Assembly: GCA_025093555.1 (NCBI GenBank)
Contig: JAIWNF010000034.1
Coordinates: 186,001-250,000 of the forward strand
Source of the DNA: Circinella umbellata
Taxonomy: Eukaryota; Mucoromycota; Mucoromycetes; Mucorales; Lichtheimiaceae
Reading direction: 5' to 3'
Length of the DNA stretch: 64,000 bases
Shown here: one piece after another, positions 27,323 to 40,860 of the stretch
Numbering within the stretch: position 1 is the first letter of the stretch
Layout: the number at the start of each line of letters is the position of its first letter
Program-made: the position numbers and the translations under genes
Notes under the pieces: model-generated
Seen by the model: only the letters and a program-made list of their open reading frames with translations
Databases searched by the model: none
Told to the model about the DNA's origin: nothing

Positions 27323-28091
27323 TTTTTTATTAGGATATTATATTTCGTAAAGAAGGAAAAGAAAACAAAACAACAACTGATCGGGAAAAGCCCCTCCCTC
27401 GCACTTCCGATTCGAAATTGAGTTCAGATCCTTCCATTTTTAGTCCATGCACTCTGTAAAACTATATAAAATAAATTGCTACATCGAAGATAATAGAAAC
27501 ACAGCCCACTTTACATTCCATATGAATCTCAATGATCATTTTTAACGATATGGAATCTATTACTTTGAGAATAAAGCTGAGCTGTTTTAAATGTTGTAAG
27601 AATCTTTGACTTCAATCGAAACACTTCTAATATGTGTAGCAACGAAATTTTTTTCAACTCTGTTGCTATGTAAAGTTGCACTTTATTGATATAAATATAT
27701 GATATGCAATCATCTATCTCATTTTATAACTATTTTTCTTATTCAATCGTAAAATAATTTGATATGTTCTCAAAATCTTTCTAATGGTTTACTATTGCAT
27801 TCCTTGGGAGTGAATGAGGTAAACAATTGTTGTAAAATAAAAAAAAAAAAAGCTTAAATAAGAAACTATTTCAAATTACAAAACTCAGCATACACCTCAG
27901 TGTGTGACGCTTTCTTACTTTCGTACTTTTTCGTCTACCTTTTCCTCTCTTGGTTACAAAAATTCAAGTTTATAATACACTTATACGACACAGCTTGAAC
28001 TAAAAAAAAAAAAAAAAAAAATTAACAATAATAAATAATAAACGACGAACGAAACGAACGAACGAACGAATAACAATAAAACGACTTCTAT
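27323..28091. promoter_or_regulatory. Bidirectional promoter region, heme lyase / TBL1-type gene
   Basis: The two genes start 769 bases apart and point away from each other. The segment is AT-rich with poly-A runs at 27841-27852 and 28002-28020, and a tandem gaac/gaacgaac tract near 28045-28070, close to the TBL1-type start. No further gene is seen. Specific factor sites cannot be assigned. Confidence 0.5.
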
Positions 28092-30737
28092 ATGACGCTT
28101 ACCAGCGAACAAGTAAACATTATTGTTTACAGATATCTTCAAGAATCAGGTAACTCAATAACAATATACCCACAGCTTGATTAGGTCTTTTTTTATTTTT
28201 ATTTTGAAAGTCGCGTTAAACTACAAAGTAGTAACAATATATAAATACATATATGGATATATACAACAAAATATTCTTGGAAAAAAAAAATAATAATAAT
28301 TAGGTTTTCGACATTCGTCCTTTGCTTTTCAACATGAAAGTCAAGTACAAAATTCAGCATATCGTGACGCCGAGATTCAACCAGGTGCTCTCATCAACAT
28401 CATCCATAAAGGCCTTCAATTCATGGACATTGAAGCTCACATGAACGAGGTATACCATATATACCTATACATTATCGACTTCTAACATATTGTGAAAAAA
28501 TGACAACAACGAAAAGCAACAATTATAACGACGATGGATATTCGATAAATACGAGAAACGAATTGGATACTAACGATGTATTATTTTTTTTCTTTTGTAT
28601 GTATCCTTTTTTTCTTTTAGGATGGTGAATTGATGGAGTGCAACGTTCCTTTTTCATTACTTGAACCACATCACTGTGATTTAACTGGTAAGACGTTTAA
28701 TGAATCACAACAAACGACATCTCCTACACCAAGCACGAAACGACAACGAAAAGAAAAAACACAAAAGGAACGAGAAAAGCGTGCAAGACGAGATAATAGT
28801 GCTACAGAAGAAGCATCCACAAATGAAACTGATTCTGCTGTAGCAGCAGCGGCTGCTACTGCAGCTGCTTCAAGTGGATCAGGAACTGCCAATGGATTCT
28901 CAATCAAAGAAGAAAGTGGGAATATGGCAACTACAACAGCATCAACATCAGCACAAGGTGAAGATGGTAAGCGAAATGCGTAACAAAAAGAAAGAAACGA
29001 ACGACGAATATGCTTTTAGCAATTCCCTTATGATGATCATTCATCATGGTTATTATTACATGTCATTATACATAGTTGAAATGCAAGAAGCATCATTGGA
29101 AAATCCATCAAAAGAAGTCCCAGCATCTGCCAAAGCACAAACTGTAGTGGATCCTAACGATGTATTAGTATTAAAAGGACATCAAAGTGAAGTGTTTTCA
29201 TGTTCTTGGAATCCCGTTGAACCTTTATTATTGGCATCAGGGTAAAGATATACTCTTGTTGTATATATATATATATATATATATCTGAAGAATTAATTGA
29301 GTTACTGAGCTGCTATTTATGTAATATAAATATATCGATACTTATAGATCAGGAGATGCTACTGCACGCTTATGGCGAGTTCCCGAAGGTAATGAGGCAG
29401 TGCCTCAGCCTGTAGTACTAAGTCATTTACCAAATGTCAATGAAAATAAAGATGTCACAACACTTGATTGGAATGTAAGTTTTATTTTGAATAAGTAGAT
29501 AAACGGGTTGTTTAGTTTTTATATAAATTTTCAATGATGTCTTAACCAATCGTTTGTTATTTACTGTTGTAGCCATCAGGTACGCTGCTGGCTACAGGTT
29601 CCTATGATGGTCAAGCACGTATTTGGACATTAAAGGGCGAATTAAGGTTTATTATGGCACAACATCGAGGACCTATCTTTTCATTGAAATGGAATAAAGG
29701 AGGTGATTTAATTTTAAGTGGTAGTGCAGATAACACAACATGTGTATGGAATACAGAAACTGGTGAAATGAAACAACAATTTAATCTTCATTCATGTAAG
29801 TAATAACCCTATCTCTTATCAAACAATGAGCAAAGGGTATGGACAAGTGTGATGTATATATGTAAAGAAAGATAAATCTCAATACTAAATTATGACAATA
29901 TAGTGGCAATTTTGGATGTTGATTGGATGGATAATGTCACATTTGCGTCATGTTCTTCTGATAGAACTATTTATGTTTGTCGTGTTGGATCAAAAGCACC
30001 ACTTAAAAAATGGGCAGGACATGATGATGAAGTAAATGCAGTTCGTTGGGATCCAACGGGTCAATATTTAGCATCATGTTCCGATGACATGACAACCAAA
30101 ATTTGGTCACTTTCATCTGATCAACCTATTCAAGAGATCAGAGGACATCAATTACAAATCTATACATTACAATGGGCACCTAAAACCGATAATGGTCCAC
30201 GGATATTGGCAACTGCAAGTTTCGATGCCACTGTACGCTTATGGGATGCTTTAAGCGGCAATTGTCTTCATGTATTACGAAATCATACAGAAGCAGTCTA
30301 TTCCATCTCGTTTAGTCCAGATGCACGATTATTAGCGACAGGTAGTTTTGATGAGCTACTGAATGTGTGGAATGCAAAGGTAAATTTAATTCTTTTTATA
30401 TTATATATACGTTCTGGGGATCGATGAAGAATGATCAAGTACTAATGTATCGTTATCGATAACTTTTACTATGCGTATAACGCACATAATTACACATATA
30501 GGATGGTACATTACAAGAAACATTCAAGGCTAACGGTGGAATATTTGAAGTCCACTTTAATAAAAATGGTAACAAGTTAGCAGCTTGTACTTCTCAAAAA
30601 CAGGTAATGTGTTATGCGCTTTTACTCTTCATTTAGATAAATAAATATATCTGTTTGTGTGTATCTCTGAATTGGATCTGACATGGCATATAAACAATTG
30701 AAAATTATAGGTCGTGATATTGGATACGAAACGATAA
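28092..30737 (+). CDS. TBL1: TBL1/TBL1XR1-type LisH and WD40 corepressor subunit
   Basis: Nine exons (28092-28149, 28304-28449, 28621-28966, 29076-29241, 29348-29474, 29573-29795, 29904-30379, 30502-30603, 30711-30737) give 556 residues. The N-terminal LisH motif reads [17 protein letters not shown] and is followed by the family helix ([17 protein letters not shown]). A charged linker ([18 protein letters not shown], then an Ala-rich run) looks like a nuclear signal. WD40 repeats fill the rest ([71 protein letters not shown]). The protein ends QVVILDTKR, as in TBL1 and yeast Sif2 relatives. Such proteins are subunits of SMRT/NCoR- or Set3-type histone deacetylase complexes. The linker is longer than in animals. 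Confidence 0.93.
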
Positions 30738-31338
30738 CCCTGTCATTGAATAATAAATATTAATTTACATTTATACATCTCTTTCTCTCTTTTCCGATAT
30801 ATTATTATTCTTAACTCCCTCACTCTCTTGTTTTTTTTTCTTTTTCTCTCCTCAATTATTTTATCTTTATTTCTACGTCTTTATATATACATATATTATT
30901 CTTACAAACCAAACTCGTAAAAATATTCTGATGATACGTATCTAAAGTATGATACTCATTTTTTTTTCTTTCTTTTTTCACTTTCTTTTTTTTTTTTTCT
31001 TTTGTCTTGATATTGTTTTTTATCTTGTATCAACAACAATTATAAGCTTACCATGTACAAACAAAAAAAAATTGTTCTGCTTATAATTGTTATTTCTTTC
31101 TTTTTTTTTTTCTAATTAATTTAATATAGATAAGCACTACAATGATAACAGTAAGCTTTATAAATATAAACACACAGACTGTCATAATGTACTTGCTTTT
31201 TTTTTTTTGTATATGTGTGATAATGGAAAGGGTTACCAAGTCAACGCACATGATATTATATTTGAACCTGGGAGTATCCATAGAAACAATTTTTTCTTTT
31301 TTTTTGTTCACGGCCCAAAAATAAATAAATAAACAGCT
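30738..31338. other. Intergenic between two plus-strand genes
   Basis: Pyrimidine-rich and AT-rich sequence with long T runs (30827-30840, 30961-31000). It contains the 3' end of the TBL1-type gene and the promoter of the hydrolase gene. No additional gene is supported. Confidence 0.6.
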
Positions 31339-33121
31339 ATGGAACAGGTAGTAGAAACCGAAGTTACCGGAATTGCAGCGAATAAAAACAAGCCAATGCC
31401 TCAATTGAAATGGCATCATGTTTATACACAAAGCTTTGCTCCAGTGGCAACAACAAGATCGACGCAACCTATTGAAATGTACTATGAACTTCATGGTACA
31501 GGTTCAAAGAAAATTGCACTTCTCATGGGTAAGTTTTAGAAAGTCGTTTTCCACGAGCAAGAAATCCAAAGTTGTTATTACTAATATATGTTCAAGTGTG
31601 TGAAAACAAAAAATGATATGTTTGACTTGTATACTAATTCTAAAAATTGTGTGTATTATTTATAGGCATGAATGCACCTTGTCAATCTTGGGATTATCAG
31701 GTACGTACCAAAATAATAGTATTTTTTTTTGCTTCCCCAAAATATAGGTACTCACTGGTAATATTGGTTTCTATAAAAAAGACATGCCATTTTGGAGCAA
31801 TGGATGAATATACTGTTTTATGCTTCGACGCTCGTGGCGTAGGCTGGACAGGTAAAACAATAAAGCTATATATGTATCTTATGTGATATTGATTTATAAA
31901 GATAAGAAAATAACTGATTAAGTTTTATGTGCATAATAAAACATTTTATGCAAAAAAAAAAAAAGTTGGGAGCTGGGATTCATATAATTCAGAGCAATGG
32001 GCGTTAGACTTTATAGAACTCTTGGATCATATAAATTGGACTCAAGATATTCATGCAGTGGGTCATAGTGCCGGAGGTCAAGCTTTAATGAAAGCTCTAT
32101 TATTAAATACAGTTCCGAATCGATTTCTTTCCGCAAGTTTCTTAAATACATCAGCTGGAGGATTACGACCTCTAGCAGGACCATGGACAATTATTTCAAA
32201 TTTATTTGTTAAAGATCCACAAGAACAAATGATGCGACTTATCCGCATTAATTATACCAAGGTAACGGGATAAGTAATTATATAAACAACCCAAGCTCGT
32301 TTTTTTTTTCTTTCATCTATCAACAATAATGATCATTATTGGTATCAATTAAAAAAAACCTACCCATTTTTTTTTTCTTTGGACAATTATACTAATTTCC
32401 TGCGTTAACCCATGTTTCATCAAACAAAAAAAAAAAACAAAAAAGTCTTGGCTCGATGCAAAGGTAGATGGCGACGTTACCAATTTCGATCATCTTTGTG
32501 CCGTAAGTAATAATATAAATAAATAGATATAAATGGATGGGGATATAATCAAAATTAAAAGATAAATCCCGGTAGCGAATGAATGATAGAAATAGTAGAA
32601 ACCGCCCACAAAACATCGGATCAATGATAAGTCAAGCCGTTGCCTCTTTACGCCATTGGGTTTCAGATAAAGATTTGGAGATCATTAAAAAAAGTGGAAT
32701 AGCTACACTTGTGGTCAGCAGTAAGTTTTTTTAATTTAATTTTTTTTTTGGGGGGGGAGGTTAAGGGGGGGAAATCAAGGGGTAAAAAGTGGGAAATAGA
32801 TAATGACACACAGTTTATTTTGAGAGACGAGTGTGTGTGTGTGTGTGTGTGTGTGTGATACGAGAAAATATATATGTATTCTACTGCATTTATGTTTTTT
32901 TTTCTGACGTTAGCATTATAGATGCATGGGACAATTTTGCGTACTCGAGTCACAGTGTACATTTAGCTACGAAATTATCACCATGGAAATTTATAGTCTT
33001 TGATGATGCAGGTCATAATGTGCCCACAGCGAAATATAAGGAATTGAATAATTTATTGGATGAATTTTGGAAACATGCTGAAATGAAACAACAAGAACAA
33101 CATTCCCAAGAAGGCCAATAA
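31339..33121 (+). CDS. Alpha/beta-hydrolase fold protein
   Basis: Seven exons (31339-31528, 31666-31700, 31782-31851, 31966-32261, 32446-32502, 32576-32720, 32922-33121) give 330 residues with closing phases. The fold's marks are present: MYYELHGTG with KIALLMGMNAPCQSWDYQ (oxyanion strand), FDARGVGWT after strand 4, nucleophile elbow GHSAGG with Ser133, a probable acid at Asp268 (NAWDNFAY) and catalytic His296 in FDDAGHNV. The group is related to fungal serine hydrolases of unknown substrate. No signal peptide or membrane anchor is seen, so a cytosolic esterase or similar enzyme is likely. The sixth exon start (after ggtag at 32575) was chosen because only this acceptor keeps the frame. Confidence 0.88.
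32831..32857. repeat. (GT)n microsatellite
   Basis: About thirteen GT units lie inside the last intron of the hydrolase gene. It is a simple repeat with no coding role. Confidence 0.95.
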
Positions 33122-33877
33122 CTATTATCATTATCGTTTCATGATGAATTTGTAATAATAATAATAATAATAATACATAAACTTTATATGCAACAACAAC
33201 AAGCTGTTGTTATTGTTGGAGTTTTTATTAAACCCAATTAAATAAAGTTGTATAGATGATGAAATTTAAGGGGGGGGGAGAGAAGAGAAAAAAGAGGAAG
33301 AGTAACCCCGTTTTAGAAAAAGAAGGCCAAAAAAGGGACTTTTTAAAAAAAGAAAGACTGACAAATTTCATAACATAGATGCAGGAAAGCCGCATATTCT
33401 AAATAACCATCATTACATACATAAACCACATGATAACAACAATGCGATACATTAAAGGGGGGGGAGAGGAAAGAGAGAACAGGAAGTTTGGATATGGTAG
33501 AAAAATACGTACAGTTAAATAGTTACACTACACTTAAATAGAAATTAAACAAATGACAAAATGTGATTTGATTGGTATGCATTTTCATAATATTTTATAT
33601 GTATAAGAATATACTATGTATAGGATTATACTATTTCTACATGGTACAAGAAAAACAAAACAAAAAAACAAAAAATTGGGTAATAATAATAATAATAGAT
33701 TTGAAGGAGGTAGTATATAATAATGAGATAATGTTGATAACAATAATGAATGTGCATGTGATGAATGTGTGTATAAATTTAATAATAATGGTTGTAATAT
33801 AATTATACTGTAATGAACAAAAATGATATATATATATATATATATAAATATATAGAATGAAGAAAAAAGAATTATTA
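33122..33877. other. Convergent 3' region, hydrolase / FYR-domain gene
   Basis: AT-rich sequence with several purine runs (33270-33300, 33455-33480) and a TA repeat at 33828-33846. No gene is supported in either direction; the neighbouring genes end at its two sides. Confidence 0.6.
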
Positions 33878-36648
33878 TTAAGCGGTTTTAATAGCAGAAT
33901 GTGCAGAAGAAGGTTGACGTTGATGATGAATTGCAGTAGAAGTAGAAGGATTGGATGATGATGATGATGATGACGTAGGAAGCATAGGTCCAGGTGATGA
34001 TGAATTTTCTCGTGTTCTATCGTGGTGAAAATTGAGTCGCATAGAAACTCCAGTTCGTGGCAAAGGCTCTGGTGGAGGTTGAGGCTCACGAGGATAATCT
34101 CCTACAGCATGATGGGCATGAGGAAATAAGCTACGTGTACTGGTTAAGCTATAATTAACGCCTCCTAACAAAGCCATTGGATCCGTTCGTCTTCGGTTCC
34201 GACCGGGTTTATTAAAGCGTGCAGGTTCGAATGTTTGCCAAACATATTGAGAACATTTATCTGCGTTTGGTAAATCTTGAATCATTTTAGCGATTGTATT
34301 TTTTCTTAGACCAAAGAAATCGGGACCCACCGGATTATGACCATACTCTTGGTTACGAATAGCAAATGCACGCCTATATGAAATAAAAAAAATTAAAGAG
34401 CAGTTTAATATCGATTATTAGAGGTTTTTTAAGGAGACGGTGTGGGAGAATGAAATAAAAAGAAAAAGGGAGAGATGATAATAATAATACACAACGTGTC
34501 CAGGTGAGAAAAGAAAAGTTGCTTTTTTTTTTTTTGTTTTTTTACCTAACAATGATGGTCCATACAGTTGTCGGTGTTGGTCCAGAATAGGTGACAGGAC
34601 AATCATCTGCAGTTACTTCAAACTAAAAAAAAAAAGCAAGTCTCAATGTTAGTTGTCTTCAAAATTAATTAGAAATCAAAAAAAAGAGGGGGTGGTTCAA
34701 GAGCAAGATATATATGTATCTTTGTTTGTTTGTTCTATTTACCTTAGGTTCTCTACCATTATCTAAAATACGACATGTATATTGGGTATCACTTTTAGCA
34801 TCAACCATACTTCGATACCATCTACAAGAACAAAAGAGCAATTTAATTTTTTATAAGTTCACACATGAAAACTTTATAATCGTAATACATATGCAATGCA
34901 TTATATTACTTACTTGCGCACAGTGTAATTAACTGGGTAAATGTAACGTTGGTTATGGTATGCAGGGCGGTCATAAACAATAGTACCAAGATCGACTACA
35001 GTCCAAGAATCAATCTCAACAGGTAAGGCGTAATTACCATTGGCGTCACGATCGACATCATAATAGGTTCGTACTGCAGTACTGACTTGTTGAGATTGTG
35101 ACTGTGATGGTTTTGTATTATGACTGGAATTGGCGTTATTCGTTGTAGTCGATGAATTGTTTGAAGACATAATGTGGGAGGGGGTTTTCTTACGTTTCTT
35201 ATTACTTGGGGTATAAATGACAGGAATGGAGCCAGGTTGATGAATCATATGTTGTGTAGAAGTATTTGATAATGAAGAAGAAGAAGAGGAGGAGGATGCA
35301 GTGGATGCTGCTGATGTTGTCATATTGATATCGTCTTTTGTTGTCATAGATAAAGGTGGTAGTGAAGGTAAGGGTGGTGATGTAGCTGACATAGTAGAAG
35401 TGGTTGGTGTCGTTGTTCGCGTAAATGCAGATCGACGTTGTTCTTCGGTCGACTGTTGTAGGAAATAAGGTCCAATACCTGCAGATCCATCTGTAACCCT
35501 TCGACGACGTACTGTGCGGTCTTGTTCATCTAAGGGTGGTGTCAAACGTGGACGTTTGAATTCATTAGGAAAAATGGGTTCTGGTCTAAACAATTGTGTT
35601 GTCGGTGGTAACCGAATGGGTGGTGATGAGTCGCGTTTTTGCTTTAAGTATTGGTCAAATTCAGTCTCTTTACTTTTTTCAGACCCAAAAGTAGGAGAAT
35701 CCCGCGTTGGAGACCAAGCGGATGAAGGACGGGGTTGTAATGTCGCATTGATACCACAGCAACATTGAGAAGTTGCCAATGGGGATGAACGAGGAATGTT
35801 TTTGAAACTATCAAAATTTTGTGATTTAAGTGCTGTATAAAATTCATTTTTACTCCATTTTAATGTCTATTTAATAAAGCCAAAAAAAAAACCCGATTTT
35901 TTTTTTCAAAATATATGTTAAAAAAGGATTTATTAAAGGGAGATAGAAGCAAAAAGAAAGAGGGAGGGAGGGAGAGAGAGAGAGAGAGAGAAAGAAACTT
36001 ACAGGTTGTAATTCAATATGCACTTCACAAGTATCCTTGGTATTTGAAGTTTTTCCATGTATTGTAACATCTCCGCTTTCATCTTGCTGTGGAGAATCCA
36101 TAATCCAAGATAATAAACCCTGACCTTCCCATATGATTGAGTTTTTTTTATCGGATAATGTACTACATGATTCCTGGAAATTTGCAGTATAAATCGACAG
36201 GTCATGCTCCTGACAAATCATATCTGGGCTAAAAATAATAAATAACAATCAAGTTTAATTATCTATTTAATCTTATAATGGATGTAATGTGTGATAGATC
36301 ATTTGCAATTGTCATGATAATCACTTTAAAATCTTATTATTGTTCTTATTACCTTGATGAGCATATTGCCCATAAACAATCTTTTAATCGAACAGGAACA
36401 AAAGTGTTTGGAAAATCAACCGACAAAGGAAATACAGTCATTCGTGTTGTTGATGATCCACGAAATGAATAATATATTTTTACTGTGATAAAGAAAAAAG
36501 TGAATAGGATGAAGTAGTTGTCATTGTTTTTAATATTTTTTTTTTTGGCTGTCAGTTGAAACGTGGATGGTAGAAAAGAACAAAGCAAAATGTTACCTTT
36601 CAAATGTGATTTTGGGGGAGATAAAGATAACCTTTGATTTGAATCCAT
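33878..36648 (-). CDS. FYRN/FYRC-domain protein (TBRG1-like chromatin factor)
   Basis: Seven exons (36648-36597, 36482-36353, 36228-36003, 35866-34914, 34821-34743, 34622-34546, 34373-33878) give 670 residues with all phases closing. The C-terminal half contains the FYRN motif (DLGTIVYDRPAYHNQRYIYP, then WYRSMVD and YTCRILDNG) and the FYRC motif (VGPDFFGLRKNTIAKMIQ, CSQYVWQTFEP). FYRN/FYRC pairs occur in chromatin proteins such as MLL, Set1-linked factors and TBRG1. The N-terminal 135 residues form a separate well-ordered region with several cysteines (CLWAICSSS, DMICQEHDLSIYTANF, WEGQGLLSWIMD) that I do not recognise. A long Ser/Thr/Asn-rich basic linker with KKRKK joins the two. A nuclear role is inferred. 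Confidence 0.9.
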
Positions 36649-39600
36649 AATAATAATAATAATAAGAGAGAGGGTAAAAGTAAAAGTAAAGAAAGAGAAA
36701 AAAAAAGAAAAGCAAAAGAAGCGGGTAAAAATGAAGTTTTTCGTTTTTTTAAAATAAAGAAAAAAAAAAAAAAAAGTTAGGCACTTACGCAGCAAAGTGA
36801 AGGTCAATGTGTTTGTTGTTTTTTGTGTACACAACTTATACAATAATCTCTCTTCTTCTCCCCCCCCCAAGAATTACTTCTATTTGGTTACACTCGCATT
36901 TTTTTTCCCATTCAGATTTCATCAGAACCCCGAAAAGCTCGGACCGTTAAAATAAAAAAGGTCATTTCTTTGATATATGGATTGGTAATATACCATCTAG
37001 AATGAACTAGGTTTGGAACTTTTAAATAACCATTAACAATTAATAATTATATGCATATAGGATGTTTTCAATTTAATTCAATCTATTTTATACTTCATCA
37101 ATATCATATATACCCCCCCAATAACAACAAAAAAATGATAATAATAAGCGGATTTTTACTCGGACACGGAAGGAGGGCCATTCTGTTGTTTGGCACGAGG
37201 TATCTAAGAGGCATTCTCCACGTATTTCTAATTTCCCTTTTTTTTTGGGCTTTTTTGTCCTACCTTTCATTCATATGAATTTTTCTTTTTATTTATTATT
37301 TTTATTTTTTTTTGGGGGAGAGAATAAGGGAAACTCCATTGCTGATTTATTCCCCGTGTTAATAAAACCGCCTGACGTATTGTTGTATGGATTTGGGGAG
37401 TATAGGTCATACAGAAAAAAAAGGAAGCGAGAAAGAAAAACTGAAGGGATTGGGGGGGCGAATAGACACGTAAGTACAACCATTGGCCAAGTTGTGTTTC
37501 TACTACCATATATGGCAGTTCCCAATGCCTTTCGAACGTAACGCGCAAATGTTACACAATTCTATCCAATGAAGTGAAATGCAAAAAAAAAAAAAAAAGA
37601 TCTGCTGGTTCAAAAACTTTGTAACACAACTTTAGTTTTTTTTACCACATTCTTTCTCCCCCATCAAAAAAAAAAAGAATTCTTCTCGTCCGCGCACTAC
37701 TAAGCATGCTCCGAATATTTATTTATTTATTTATTTTCTTTTATATTACTCCTGCCACGTTGACATAAAGATAAAAAATGGTTTTTTTTTTCTTCAAGGG
37801 AAATGAAACTATAACAATTTACTTTTAGCAAGAATCATTTTCCTTTCGAAAAAGGGATAGAATAAGAAGAAAAGGAGAAAAGGGAGAGAGAGAGAGATGT
37901 CATGCTATTACATATTTTAACACGTATACATATTACACATATTACATATGTAATAAACGCGCGCACAAACAACATTTATAGAGTATGATCGATTTACCCC
38001 ACGCAAAACCCAAGTATAATTTGTGTGTGTGATAATGGGATAATTCAAAAGGGAATTGATAAAGCATAGTGTCGGGGAATTATATGTTAAAAATGGGATC
38101 ACAAAAAAAAAAAAGAATTAAATGAAAATTGGGACATGACGATCCAATGACAGTAACTGAACCAAATTGAGCATAAAGGGCGGACGAAAAACGAGTTTTG
38201 GGATCACAATAGAAAAATCTGTCATTTATCCCATAAAAGTTGCATAAGCTCAAATGTCCGGATTTGGCTAACGTTTTCTGTAGCCAATCATAAGCGATCG
38301 CTACCGATCGGTTTTTCTTGCTTCCGTTTCCTCTTCTCATTGCACTCCCCCCCCAAAATGAACCTTATTTACCGCGGCTTTGAGTGTATAATGCTATACA
38401 TATATAGGATTCTTTATAATGTTGGATCAAATAATTATCATACCAATATTTACTGCATGTTGATTATAAAATGTGCTACTGCCGTTGAAATCTGAAGGTT
38501 TTTTTTTTCTTGGTTTATAGATTATAGACTAGAAAAACCCAATCTTGTTTTCTTTTCTCTCAGATTATAAATGGACTATAATAATTTTTTTAATTATTAT
38601 TAGCTTCTCCAAATAAAGAAGGAATTATTTAGGTCATGCTACTGTTTTGTTTAGATCGTTCATAATCAACGTTAAACGTGTATGTAAATGCAAGATGCAA
38701 GAATGAGTGACCTTGCAGCATTGGGGTTACAGTGTTCCCTTCATTATTATTATTTTTTTAATGAGGCAACGTAAGCATTGTGGTACAAAAATTGAAGCAT
38801 AATGAGAATTTTTTTTATTCTGACATATCCTAAATAATTATAGTAAAAAGCACCCGACCACACCAAACCACGAGAGCAATATATGAAATTGAACGTGAAT
38901 TTATCTTTTAGGTGTTGGGCTTAATAATAGGATTAGAATCAAGGTGTCACTAACGAACAATTATAGAATATGGTTTGATGAAAAACAAAAAAAAAAAAAA
39001 GATCAGGGTGATCAACAACCTGCTGATGCATGTATATGAGATATACAATGTAGAGATATGTTCCCACATTTCACAATTTAAGCAACAAGAGAACCTATGT
39101 ATACAGACAAATGAGTAAGGTACATGTTCTATTAGTATAGGATGAGAATAATCATGCTTTAATTATTTTAAATTTATTTGTGCAAACTAATCATTTTTAA
39201 TTGAAAAATCCTTTATGAAAAAAACTTTTTGAAAAGATCTGGGTACTTAAATTTGAAGAAGCACAAGATTCATAACATTAAACCGTTATGTGGTGTTGTA
39301 ACCCACTTTTTTAGAAAAATAAAATCACGCGACAATAACACTCAGATAACATAATGTTTTGATTCTTTAAATGAACGATGAATATACTCCCTATATTTAT
39401 ACTGTCCTTTTTTTCCCCCCTTTCCCTTTTCTTTTGTATCGACATATAGAATAACAAGAAGTCTTCAATGCTATGAAGCTCAATACATAATGTTTATATG
39501 AAAGATAAGAGTTTTGAGGTTTTCATCTTTAAATTAATGATATTACCTATCCCCCCTCAGCCACAGCACTTTTTATAAAATAAAAGTGTATACACATTAT

Positions 39601-40860
39601 ATAAATAAATAGAGCTGATAAGATGTCTTTTTAGAATGACGATGCATTCGTATTTACCAAATCGATTATTGTCACGCGCACTTCTAAATTTGGGGGGGGG
39701 ATTGGAGTGTGGTATGAAATTTTTAAGTTTTGTATATATTACATAAATAATATTATACATTTAACGCCGCGAGGTGTATACGTCATGCGATTTGTGATAC
39801 CATATACATAACCCGTTTTTATACATAAAACTGTGAGCAAGCAATGAGGATCGTCGAAAACAGAAAGAGCCACAATCAACAACAACAAAACATAACATAA
39901 CAACAATAACAATAACATTCCATCAATTCTCCGTAAACAGTTATTTTACCATGGTAACCTTCTTCTCCATGGTAATCTATAAAACTTATATACTTTTTCC
40001 CTTTGTTCCCATCCAAAAGACACTCATTGATTTTAACTTTATAAGAATTCATTATTCTAATTTAATTGTAATTAACTTTTGCCCTTCAAAAAAAGAAAAT
40101 AAAAAATTATCTAATAATATTTCGAAACTAGAATTAGTACAAATAATATAATGAATTTACATATTTATAGTAACAGTAACATGTTACAACAAAAAAAAAA
40201 AAAGCCGACCGATCTACAAAAAAAAATTTTGGCCTTGAAAAAAAAAAACTTGCATAACAAAAAGAAAACCGAAAAGCGCGCAGTTAGCAAATTAATTAGG
40301 TCCGGGATAGTGTGGATAAAATTATACCCTGATTCATCAAAATATGTAACATTTTAAACAAACCAGCTCAAACATATAAATATCAACAATTAGACGCCAA
40401 ATTTTGTTTTTGTTTTTGTTTTTTGTTTATGTAAACATATTTGCTATTATATCATTGTTATTGTTATTGTTATTTTCTTTTTTAATAAACCAAACATAGG
40501 GAATTATTCATAAAATTAAGAATATTTGCTAAAAAAAAATAAATGTATTTAAAAGTAATCAAAAAGATTATACATAAGAAAAATAATAATAAAACTATAT
40601 AATGTAAAAAGAATAATAACAATAATGAAGATGATAATAATAGTAGTTATGATTAAGAAATATTGAAAATTTCAGAAAGATTGGAGACGAGTATATAAAT
40701 AATGCACAAATGGGAATGTATAAGAGAGAGAGAGAGAGAGAGAGAGAGGAATATAAAGAATATAGTAGAATAATATGAACAAATGAATCATAACATGGAA
40801 ATATTTAGAATAATAAGAAAAAAAAAGGAGTTATACAAGTTTATAATGAATAAAGTAAAA
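36649..40860. other. 4.2 kb without a supported gene
   Basis: The FYR-gene promoter lies at the left edge and the 3' end of the glycosyltransferase gene at the right. Between them are homopolymer runs (36755-36775, 37581-37596), short GA and ATTT repeats, and many stops in all frames. A few open stretches of 60-95 codons exist but lack splice signals, family motifs or balanced composition. Nothing resembling a tRNA or transposon was recognised. Confidence 0.5.
40722..40748. repeat. (GA)n microsatellite
   Basis: An uninterrupted run of about thirteen GA units, 110 bases downstream of the glycosyltransferase stop codon and thus probably near or in its 3' untranslated region. Confidence 0.95.

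Noticed and set aside
38080..38340. Minus-strand frame MRRGNGSKKNRSVAIAYDW
   Set aside because: It is short and isolated without neighbouring exons, family marks or codon balance.
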